A DNA stretch of 64,000 nt from Thunnus maccoyii (taxonomy: Eukaryota; Chordata; Actinopteri; Scombriformes; Scombridae), in the NCBI RefSeq assembly GCF_910596095.1, contig NC_056553.1, positions 24,252,725 through 24,316,724 on the forward strand. The letters are read 5' to 3'. The notes under the pieces are model-generated. The model was not told where the DNA came from. It saw only the letters and a list, made by a program, of their open reading frames with translations, and made no database searches. Within the stretch, counting starts at the first letter, position 1; the number at the start of each line of letters is the position of its first letter. Made by a program: the position numbers and the translations under genes. Below are positions 55,813 to 64,000 of this stretch, one piece after another.

Positions 55813-57983
55813 CTCAAGTTAATTAATGGGATCAGGGCCGTCTTAGACACGGAGGCTACATAGACCCTGACACCTCAGAGGACAGGGTTTCTGTGTGTAG
55901 AGTTTTTTTGGGTGATGTAAAAGGACCTTTTTTGTTGTTTTGATTGTCATATAATACACTCTGTCTTAGTTTTTCAACTTTAATTAGTAGCAGTGCATTT
56001 CCATTTGTTTCAAATTGACCAAACAAGGGTCTTAAATGATTTCTTAACCCAGTTCTGTTCAGAATCCAAGGGGTAGTAGGTTAAATAGTGTTAAGGTAAT
56101 GTCATTATTTATAAGCACTGAATGACAGTATAGGTGAATAATCAATAGATTATATTTATTAGAGAAGTCATATGTATTTGTGAATGCATAACTTATATGA
56201 GAGGATAAAGTAGACGGCAGGGGATGTATTTTAAGATAACTGTTGCTTTACTATCAAATAGATTTTTTACATAACATGCTGTAACTATTCTGCATTAAGT
56301 GATTTTTTTTGCCAGATGAATGCAAGTCCAGTATCTTCTTTTTTGTTTTGTTATTTTCTTTGCTCTGTTTTTGTCTGCACTGACTTCTGAGAAAACTATC
56401 AGGCTCTTCAGCTGCTAAATGCTCCACTGCATTCACTAGCTGCAACTTTGTGTGTCTGCAGTTTGAGTGCACGGTTTATCAGAGCTTCTACACTGAAAAA
56501 GGATGAAAGCGAGGCTGATGAGATCTGTGAGAGTGAACAAAACAATGAATTAGGCAGTAAACCAAAACAATGAGCTGAAAGATGCTAAAAAAAAACTCTG
56601 TAGAGTTGAGAACTGCAGTTGGTGATATTCTCTGTGGGTTTGTCACAAGAGACACATTTCACATCATTCCATCCATTGTTTGGGATATCATAACATTCTA
56701 TGAATAATTTGACATGTTATTATTCTGTGGTCTCAGTAAGTATGATATATACAGTACATTTTTTCTTTTTTTAAAGAACTGTTATCTTGATTTAATTCTG
56801 ACTGCCAAATGGCTTTATTAACCTTACTTTACTATCATCATCATCATCATCATCATACTTTTATTGGAGAATTTAAGAATCCTTTCAGCCTTTTTTGTAT
56901 AAAAACTGTCATATGTAATATAAAACAGTTTCTTAAATGAGGAAATGAAAACAAGAGATTTTCAAGTTTTTTACAATATAAAATCTATGTGAAGAAAATG
57001 TTAAGTGAATTTTGAAAGGATTAATTCCATAATTTGAAGGGTTGGCAAAAAATGAGTTTCTCAAGGTTTAAAATGGGTTTTGAATGTTTTTAAATATCAT
57101 TCATGAAAAAATGAAAGTGAGGAAATTCAGGAGGAGTGGGGTAAAAGTTAAGTAAATGATTGAATGGTGCATGAAGTTGGTTATCTTAGCAGCTAAAGAG
57201 ACATATTTTCTCAGGAGTTGGTACAGACCAAACCAGTAATACTTAATACTTAACCAATAGTATTTTCTTATTCGCACAGTATCTGAACCATGTAACATTT
57301 CATTTTACAGCAAGTTAATATCAAACTAAATTACAAAATTAATTAATTATTCAGTTTTTTAAGTGCATCCGTGCCTCTAAGAAACCACAGTGAAGCAACA
57401 ACAGTAATGAATGTTTTAATAAACGACGCAAAGGCTCAACATTCTGAGGAGAGCAGGTGTGTGACTCGGCAGAAAGCTCTGAACCACGCTGATGTCATGG
57501 AGAGTGTCAGGAGGATCAACGGAGCTAGCTTAATGGAGGAGAAGGAAATGTGCTAAATGTGTCACTGTGGATTAGATAACACAGCTTAAAGGCTGAACAA
57601 AGTGTCACCTGGGCACTTTATTTGACAAAAAATGTTCAGTGTGCCTTCAAGTTTCATGGCTTTGCAGACTTTTCAATTGTAATTAGCATAGAATGAAAAC
57701 TAGATTAATTACTGGACATCAGAGATAGAGAAATAGAAACCAACTAATGACCCATTATGTATTACTGGTGTAATTTGACACTAAGTTTAATTATTTCTGT
57801 ACAGAACAATATATTCAAAAATGCACCTTGCAGTGGCAGCTTGTTGAAATATGAAGTGTATGAGTGTATGAATTGAGGCGCTCTTCTTCCAAATACATCA
57901 AACTACAGGATAAGAGCAAGTAAACAATGGACTTACTTTTGTCATGTTGACAGAGGCAGACCTCTTAAGGAATGCTCATGTTG
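55813..57983. other. Unassigned AT-rich sequence
   Basis: A short TCA/ATC microsatellite lies at 56834-56857. No gene or classified element is seen. Open frames at 56254-56472, 57101-57298 and 57371-57556 have no known domain. Confidence 0.4.
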
Positions 57984-58130
57984 TTCTATTTCATATAAGC
58001 ATCGCCCTCTAAGAACTGTCGTTATTGGGTTTATCCCAGCACTTATGCTCAGTCATGGAGATTTTCTTTCCCGCCACTGCACACTGTACAGTTGTCTCTC
58101 TCAGGTCCCAATTTACAGTATATAACAGCA
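57984..58130 (+). repeat. DIRS left inverted terminal repeat
   Basis: It pairs with 61274 to about 61425 in inverted orientation. It appears to lack the outermost part present at the right end (AACGTTAGTTATGTAAC when reverse-complemented). Confidence 0.8.
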
Positions 58131-58795
58131 TCAAGCAGTCAACAAGTGAAGAACAAAAGAGAAGATGAAGAAGTCCAGCTGCTGAAGCTGTCCACTTGTG
58201 CCCCACCTGTCAAACCAGCTACATCCTGCAATCAGATCTTCACTCGCACTGCTATTGAATGGTGCGCCAGGCTAGCACTAACTCCGCAGGCTGCAGCAAG
58301 TGGATGCCACTTAGGGTGGAGAGAGGCAGTGACCAAAGCTGGGCTCACTGTAGACAAGTTCATCTTCAGCAGCGACTTTGCAAATATCCCAGAGTAGGAC
58401 CCCGATGGTGGGCACAAGTCAGATGGCTTGGCACCCCCAATCTTGGGCTCTCCTCCCATTGGGAGACCTGGAGTCTGATTATCACAGTGGTGCTCTTCCT
58501 GTCCCCACTGTGGCCAGGAGCTCCACCGCAGTGGCTCTCTCCTTCTACGTGTCAGTCTGCCAGCCATATGCTAGCTGTCAAAAGACTTTTCCAGGACTTA
58601 CTGGGCAACATCAAGAAGGCAGCAGATCTGAGGGGCATTGCAATACCGGCAGAACAACCTGCACCTGCTCATGGCTTTTTAAGCTGGGACATCTATGAAC
58701 AGGAGCCGCTAGCCAAACGTCCCTCACTGTGGCCTCGCTTCACGGAGCTCCAGCCCTTTATGGAGGCAACGTTTTCCTATCCCAGAAAACAGAAC
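58131..58795 (+). pseudogene. DIRS leader / gag N-terminal region, broken
   Basis: Two overlapping open frames (58092-58397 and 58259-58888) cover this part. Residues such as LAVKRLFQDLLGNIKKAADL in the second frame look like a DIRS gag spacer, but I cannot align it securely. The frame shifts into the main gag frame at about 58800. Introns are not expected, so a frameshift is the simplest reading. Confidence 0.5.
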
Positions 58796-58799
58796 ACCA

Positions 58800-59540
58800 T
58801 TGTCCAGGTACAAGCCTTTCACCAGAGTCCACAGGGATACAGAAAAAGGGTCTCCCACCATCCCACCACTAGAGCAGAGCCTAGCTAAAATCCTTCTTCC
58901 CAAGGCAACCTTTGTCAGCAGGTGCAAGCCATTGCCACTGACTCTTCAGAATCAAGTTTATGCTCACCTCTCTGACTGTTCACACCAGTGTGCCTCTCAG
59001 ATTGCGGCAGTTCAAAACAACATAGCGCTGCTGTCCTCAGCTGTCTCCATTATGGCCACTAAACCCAGGGCTCTTTCCCCAGACCTAGTCACAGACATTG
59101 GGAAGGTTATGACAGCTGTCCTGACTCTCGCCATGGTGACAACAGCGGTTTCATCTAGAATAATGGTGTGGCAAACTATGATGCAGAGAAATATCTGGCT
59201 GCACATGTCTCAGCTTCATCTAATCAGACAGGAGCTACTGGATGCTGCCATATCCCCTCATGAGCTATTTGGACCACTCTTCCAAAGCACCACAGCTCAC
59301 CTGCATGAAATAGCCAAGGAAGCAAAAAGGGTGAGGCCTCTTCAGAAGTGCCAAGTTGCTCACTCCAAGAAGAAGTGCCCTGCAGCCCCAGCTGCAGCTG
59401 TGCCTCAGCATGCATCCGCTGCAGCACCACCTCCTCCTCCCCCACCACAACATCCTCCTCCAGCGGCCATGGCTCAGCAGGCTCCACACCATCCGGTCAA
59501 GAACCGGCAGCCAGCGTGCACCTTGTCTAACCTGCCCTGA
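58800..59540 (+). CDS. DIRS gag-like protein, open frame of 246 codons
   Basis: The longest stop-free frame of the DIRS copy. The central helical part (LSPDLVTDIGKVMTAVLTLA, SRIMVWQTMMQRNIWLHMSQ, LIRQELLDAAISPHELFGPL) follows the DIRS ORF1 pattern in which a WL block is followed by a sequence like APLSPSGLFG. A basic stretch (KKCPAAPAAAV) and a Pro/Ala/His-rich tail (residues about 205-240) follow. In the family this protein is thought to package element RNA. The start is uncertain: the first Met (58800) overlaps the preceding frame, so the true protein probably began further 5' before a frameshift. The product is probably not functional because the rest of the element is deleted, but the frame itself is intact. 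Confidence 0.65.
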   Translation: MSRYKPFTRVHRDTEKGSPTIPPLEQSLAKILLPKATFVSRCKPLPLTLQNQVYAHLSDCSHQCASQIAAVQNNIALLSSAVSIMATKPRALSPDLVTDIGKVMTAVLTLAMVTTAVSSRIMVWQTMMQRNIWLHMSQLHLIRQELLDAAISPHELFGPLFQSTTAHLHEIAKEAKRVRPLQKCQVAHSKKKCPAAPAAAVPQHASAAAPPPPPPPQHPPPAAMAQQAPHHPVKNRQPACTLSNLP

Positions 59541-60180
59541 GGCACCTCGAAAACAACAGCGTCAGTGGCAACAATGGAGTGCAGGGATCATGTGTCTCGA
59601 TGCAACTAAACTAAGGAAACACAACAGCCCTTTTCAGGACCAACCACTTTTCTCTAAAGAGCAGTTTCCTCTCCGTCTGCTCCCAGTCCAATTATGTTCC
59701 CACTGAGCTTTTTGTAGCTTCTTTCACACAGACACACGCTCCCCACACAAAACAGAGGTTTGCCACTGCATACACAAAACAGTGCAGCAGGAGCAGCCCA
59801 GTCACTTCTTCACATTTTCATGAGTAATAAATCCTCACTTAAAATATAAATTACTGACCGTAAAGAATCATCACCCACCTCCAACCCATCAGGGCAAGTT
59901 AGTGGTGATATTTCAGGACGGCCTATTTCAGACTCATGGTTTGAATGCACGGAACTGAACACAGAGCTTTCACCACACCACAGTGCTGGCACCACAGCCA
60001 GCACTAGCCCTTTCAAGACAGCCCTCTCATGGGCTGTGATGAGCATGTGACAGCTTACAGAGCACTGCTCAATGTGGCAAAGCCTGCTACCCATGAATAC
60101 ATGGATATCAAGGCTAATTTCAAGAGGCTACACTTCATGTGCAAGTCACAGGTTTCGGGGGGAAAATGTGAGAATCCATC
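59541..60180 (+). pseudogene. DIRS reverse-transcriptase remnant
   Basis: Only short islands are recognisable. Near 60098 a frame reads TWISRLISRGYTSCASHRFR, which corresponds to the conserved start of the DIRS RT (W...I..GYxLQFaxxPPrF). The catalytic core (FxDD) is not visible before the RNase H block at 60216, so most of the RT has been lost. Multiple stops occur. Confidence 0.6.
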
Positions 60181-60204
60181 ATCCCTGCACATAAACTGAC
60201 TGGA

Positions 60205-60500
60205 GCTGTCCAGGGATACTCAAAGTGCTAAAACATTTTGCTCCACTGCTGACAAACAGACATGTCATAGTAAGGACAGGCAACATGACAGTGGCGGCAT
60301 ACATTAACCATCAGGGCAGTGTGCGCTCAGCCCAACTGCTGGAAATAGCCAGGAGCCTCCTGCTGTGGTCACACAGAGACCGGCTCTCCAGCAGAGCAGT
60401 GTACATCCCAGTGGTACAGAACTGTGCTGTGGACTTGATGATGATGTGGGGGTCCATCCCCCAATGAGTGGAATCTGAGTCCCACACTCATCCAGATGTT
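60205..60500 (+). pseudogene. DIRS RNase H domain fragment
   Basis: The frame from 60225 reads LKHFAPLLTNRHVIVRTGNM, TVAAYINHQGSVRSAQLLEI, ARSLLLWSHRDRLSSRAVYI. It matches the DIRS RNase H pattern (LkhFlPlLrgrHVLVRTDNTTVVaYINrQGGtrS...LarsLLlWa). The catalytic Asp of VRTDN is replaced by Gly (VRTGN), which would abolish activity. The tail AVDLMMMWGSIPQ replaces the usual GADLLSR. A following block (QMLWDRFEKDKVDLL) fits the element order. Confidence 0.8.
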
Positions 60501-60589
60501 GTGGGACAGGTTTGAGAAAGATAAGGTGGATTTGCTCACAAGGCATGGCTCTGTGAAAACATTGTCTGTCTCACTGGCTGTGCGATGCC

Positions 60590-60811
60590 CTCACACAATT
60601 GAACATTGCAACAGGAGCAAAGCAGGGCGTCCAGGCGCACTCCATGAGAGCCTTATCCTCATCCAAGGCCCTCCTCAGAGGGATGACAGTGGCAGACATC
60701 CGTGCAACAGCACCTTGGGCTTCTCCATGCCCTTTCATCTATTTTAACCTGCATGAAGTGTCTGAGTCCACCCTGACTCATTTAGTTTTAAACATGCTAA
60801 ATGGCAGATGA
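60590..60811 (+). pseudogene. DIRS tyrosine recombinase C-terminal tail
   Basis: The frame reads RGMTVADIRATAPWASPCPF, IYFNLHEVSESTLTHLVLNM. It corresponds to the end of DIRS-type recombinases (adiC.AAsWsSPxTFxRFYRLdV...LahsVL). The catalytic R-H-R-Y residues lie further N-terminal in the family and are not present, so a deletion joins the RNase H tail to the recombinase tail. Confidence 0.75.
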
Positions 60812-61140
60812 TGCCTGGTCAGATCTGGCGCTTTTACGCACATGTCAAACCCTGCGCCTTTAATACCATCATCATGGATTAGTGGGCTGCATGGGGGACC
60901 TTTATGATAAGTAATCAACATCCCACCCTTCTGCAGCAGCAGTGCTATTTGGGGAGAGTGTAATATCACTTGGCCCCTTTTCCACACAGGGCTGACATGG
61001 TGTTAAGCATGGCACAGCCGGTGCCTCCCTGCCTTATTACACTTCACATTTATTGGGTTGTGAACAGGCATTGATTACATCAGCTTCGCCCTTAACCCAA
61101 CAGCGACAGCTCTTAAAGGACAAACCCTATACAAAATAGA

Positions 61141-61447
61141 AAGTTAGTTACGTATCGTAACTCCAGATTCTATGAATATAGGCATAGCCCTCTAAGACTT
61201 AGGCCCCCTGCTCCACCGGGATTAGCTGAAGAAAATACCGGCTTTTTGGGAGCAGAGCTCAGGTTCTGATTGTGTTATATACTGTATAGGAACCTGAGAG
61301 AGGCAACTGTACAATGTACAATGATGGGAAAGAAAATCCTCATGACTGCGCATGCATATGGGGATAAATCCAGTATTGACAGCTCTTAGAGGTTAGAAGT
61401 TACACCTATACTCATAGAATCTGGAGTTATGTTACATAACTAACGTT
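61141..61447. repeat. DIRS internal complementary region and right inverted terminal repeat
   Basis: The inner arm 61141-61185 and outer arm 61403-61447 are inverted copies (TAACTCCAGATTCTATGA and TCATAGAATCTGGAGTTA). The segment 61274-61400 is the inverted match of the left terminal repeat. Confidence 0.8.
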
Positions 61448-62039
61448 CTGTGTCTGTTGGATGTGTAAGTAGCTGTTTGCAAACAGGTCATGACATCATG
61501 TTCGGTGCTAACCTCTGTTCCACTGGTGTCAGCAAAAAGTGAAGCATGTTCCTGGGGTTTACTTTCCATATTCTAGGATCAAAAAGTCTCTATAAAATAA
61601 TTTATCATCTCATTTCATGGTTGACTATGCTTCCTCTAGTTGAAGCGGTGTTATACTTGAGCAGATAACCTGTAGACCTTTTAAAAGTAACTTAATTCCC
61701 TATGAAAATCTTGTATCTTGTCACCTTGCCGCAGTGATGTATAAGTGTACTCCAGGATCTTATGACTTCACTGTTACAGGCATAACCAAAGCACACTTAT
61801 GACCACACCCACCGGAGTAGTAAAACACTACATTTTAGCCTGGTGATGAGTTACTCTTTAATGTTTTAGGAATAAATCCCTTTTCAGGTTTAGGTTAATG
61901 GCAAATAAAAAAAGCTAGAAAAAAAGATGTAGAACCTAATATTTCCTGTGGACAACTGGTTTAGCATAATGTAATCTTGGTGCAAAAAAAAAAAAAAAAA
62001 GATGCTGAATGTTGCTAACAACAGCAGGTTGAGCTGAGG
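61448..62039. other. Unassigned AT-rich sequence
   Basis: Includes a 17-base A run (61984-62000). Nothing else recognised. Confidence 0.4.
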
Positions 62040-62635
62040 TGACCAGTTAAACCAGTTTACCTGAGAGCTGCTTAAAGATCATTAATTAAGAAGTTATATC
62101 TTGTTTGTTTAATCTGTACACAAACCAAAGAGGAAGAACATCATGTTGTGGTTTAACCATGGATGTATGAAGACAGCTGATAAAGTAACACCACTAAGCC
62201 TTGCTGCCAATTTTTTCCAACTGCCACTCCTGATAGTGCAGTGAAAAAAATCCCCTGGGGCCCTAAGAGCATGTTCCCCATAGTAGGAAAAACACTACTG
62301 CACATATTCAGCTGTAGCAAACCTGGAAGCTAGAAATTGTTTTTGGCTCATGTGCCAGGTGAGCAATTTACATGCAAGTAAATGGGCGCCATTCTTTGGG
62401 TATAATATAATCCTTTTATACATCCATAGGTTTAACAGGGAGTTATGTGCTGGACCATTTCTTGGCCAGGCAGAGTCACTTCCTGGAGTCTTGTCATCTC
62501 TGTGAAGTTGCCAGGCAACCAGCAGAAAGACAGACATGAGAGTGGTATCAATCTTCTCGGCAAGAAAGAAAATAAGACTTCCAAAATAATCTTCCATAAT
62601 GTTGAAGTGCTCCTTTAAGCTATCTTAAGTTGTAC
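62040..62635 (+). repeat. Family Z repeat, interrupted by a MITE
   Basis: Segments 62055-62157 (GATCATTAATTAAGAAG, TTATATCTTGTTTGTTTAAT) and 62429-62635 (AGGGAGTTATGTGCTGGACC, ATTTCTTGGCCAGGCAGAGT, GAAGTTGCCAGGCAACCAGC, GACATGAGAGTGGTATCAAT, GTGCTCCTTTAAGC) are contiguous in the common family once 62158-62428 is removed. CTCCTTTAA marks the end. Confidence 0.75.
62150..62436. mobile_element. 271-bp MITE with 8-bp target duplication
   Basis: GGTTTAAC at 62150-62157 is repeated exactly at 62429-62436. Between them the element starts CATGGATGTATGAAG and, reverse-complemented, ends TATGGATGTATAAAAG. The 8-base duplication and short imperfect TIRs indicate a hAT-type non-autonomous element. A related fragment lies at 50330-50432. 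Confidence 0.8.
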
Positions 62636-64000
62636 TTGAATGAGATGGAAAATGTATAAACCTACAAGAGACCCTTACTTTACATGTGAGTTGTTAATTC
62701 ATCCATTTTCCATCTCTTTTCCATTAGTCTTGGCATCCAAACAGTAGTTCTAAATTTATACAAACCAAATCCATGACACATAGTCATCCTGTCATTTTCT
62801 TTTTCTCTTCCCCTGCCCTCTCTGCCCTCGCCTTTCTCCACCTACGTAAATGTTAGGTGTGAGTTGCCAACCCCAGCTGACAGATGTGGAAGTGCTAACC
62901 GTCTCCACTTTCACACCCATCCACTCCCATCCACCGGGCCCTTGGGTGACACGCGAGGCACGGAGGCTGCAGAAGGCTGCCTGCCACAACCACTCAGCCG
63001 TCAGCCATTAACACAGAGATGAAGCTGTGTCTCCGCTGCTCAGCCGGGGAGCAGGTGGTCACTCGTCCAGGTGAGAGGTAGTTCAAAGCAGAGGCTGGTT
63101 TTTGACAGGTATTGGAAGCAGCACAAGAAAAACCTGTGCAGTGTGAAAAAGTGGAACTGAACTGAAGCACTATATCCACAAAAAACACCAAATTATCTCA
63201 ACCAAACAAATCCTACCGTGTTGCATCCCTGACAGATTGACATGACCGCCTGCTTGTTTATTTTGTTCACTGTTTTTTGAAAAGGAATACATTTGAGTTG
63301 TTTCTTTGACCTTTAATTGACAACGCTAGGACGAAGACTGGACTAAGCCTGAAATTTTAAAAATCCTCTTGAGTTTGGAAATATTGATTGACAATGGACT
63401 TGAAAGAATGTTATGAATAATGCTTGTTAATGAACAGACTCTGCTGTAACAGAGGGAATCACATGTTCATTCTTCTTTCATCTCTCATTCTCTCATCTTT
63501 TGCCAAAAACAAAAAGGGATGTGCTTTGACTGCATAGTATGTTAGAATGAGTACTGACATATTGTAGAAGACTCTCTTTAAGTTCTGGGTTTTGTCATTT
63601 GAATTTAAAATATATTGAATCAACACAATTTTCATTGAAATCAAAGTGTTTGCTCTCTCCATTACCAGTATAGCAAGGTCTTAACATGTTCCCAGTTCAT
63701 GAAAGCATTTATATGTGTTGTAGAGGAGGAAATAAATGTTAATCAAATAAGTTTTGAAAACAAACAAAAAAGAGAAGTTACTGGATTTAGTTTTTGTTCT
63801 TTCTGTGCTAAGACATTAATGTTAAAAGAAACAACAATTCTCCATTTACCCAAAGTAAGACCCCAACACCTTTCAAAATATTCAAACCATGGGATTTATT
63901 AACAAAAACATACAAAACAACCAAGACACTAAATAAATACTATAAGCAATCAAAATACAGAAACACTGAATAAAATAAAATCCCAGGCCGAGAGGCAGCA
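62636..64000. other. Unassigned sequence; GC-richer island at 62790-63070
   Basis: Bases 62790-63070 are distinctly less AT-rich, and both strands are open for 50-65 codons (plus-strand peptide includes CQPQLTDVEVLTVSTFTPIH; minus-strand frame 62792-62989). A donor-like CCAGGTGAGAGG follows at about 63068. Neither peptide is recognisable, so exon and conserved non-coding element are both possible. The last 900 bases are AT-rich without recognisable content. Confidence 0.35.

Larger units (their letters stand above)
57984..61447 (+). mobile_element. DIRS1-like tyrosine-recombinase retrotransposon, internally deleted
   Basis: Ends are inverted. Left 57984-58130 (CCCTCTAAGA, GGGTTTATCCC, CAGTCATGGAGATTTTCTTT, GTACAGTTG, CTCTCTCAGGT, CAGTATATAAC) matches the reverse complement of 61274-61447 along its length. 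Near the right end, 61141-61200 (AGTTAGTTACGTATCGTAAC, TCCAGATTCTATGAATATAG) is itself inverted against 61400-61447, as expected where a DIRS internal complementary region adjoins the terminal repeat. Between them lie a gag-like frame, remnants of RT and RNase H, and the recombinase tail, all plus strand. Full-length relatives run about 5-6 kb; this copy is about 3.5 kb. In DIRS elements a tyrosine recombinase inserts a circular DNA, so no target duplication is expected, and none is seen. Confidence 0.9.

Noticed and set aside
58232-60546. Several minus-strand open frames
   Set aside because: Shadows of the plus-strand DIRS coding region.

Overview
The window looks like teleost fish nuclear DNA, most likely from a percomorph. 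It is AT-rich, has long dinucleotide and trinucleotide microsatellites, and is packed with dispersed element families familiar from bony fish: Tc1/mariner, hAT, DIRS1-like and several non-LTR retrotransposons, a tRNA-derived DANA/HE1-type SINE, and many short foldback or MITE elements. I found no intact host protein-coding gene, rRNA or functional tRNA gene. Nothing suggests bacterial operons, phage or CRISPR. Nearly all short reading frames are chance or lie inside decayed transposons. The interval reads as intergenic or intronic sequence built by repeated, nested transposition.

Layout. 1-5 kb: 5' part of a Tc1-like relic (about 1.8-2.3 kb) and a reverse-transcriptase fragment of a LINE (3.8-4.3 kb). 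5-8 kb: an unclassified, comparatively GC/CT-rich element with a TATA box, a module present two to three times, a hairpin-rich insertion, a tRNA-derived SINE and a long stem-loop. 8-14.5 kb: a foldback MITE, a second Tc1 fragment and two LINE 3' ends. 14.5-30 kb: mainly unassigned DNA with microsatellites, foldback MITEs, one minus-strand LINE 3' end and copies of two common short elements. 30-34.5 kb: a LINE 3' end, two neighbouring foldback MITE copies, and a small inverted duplication of a HIPK/DYRK-like kinase exon.

34.4-39.1 kb is the best-resolved structure. An old short repeat was hit by a 0.5-kb terminal-inverted-repeat element and by a 3.3-kb BED-finger hAT transposon. The hAT still shows its 8-bp target duplication, terminal repeats and a multi-exon transposase whose introns remain recognisable despite stop codons. 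41-42.5 kb has weak hints of a minus-strand transcript (splice-like sites and an ISRE-like site). 43-44.3 kb is an internally deleted LINE. 44-58 kb is mostly unassigned with scattered MITEs. 58.0-61.45 kb is a DIRS1-like tyrosine-recombinase retroelement with inverted termini, an open gag-like frame, an RNase H remnant and only the tail of the recombinase. 62-62.6 kb is a repeat interrupted by a 271-bp element with a perfect 8-bp target duplication. The last 1.4 kb is unassigned.

Family names rest on recognising protein motifs and repeat sequences by eye. No database search was possible. Element boundaries are approximate unless a target-site duplication or terminal repeat is stated.
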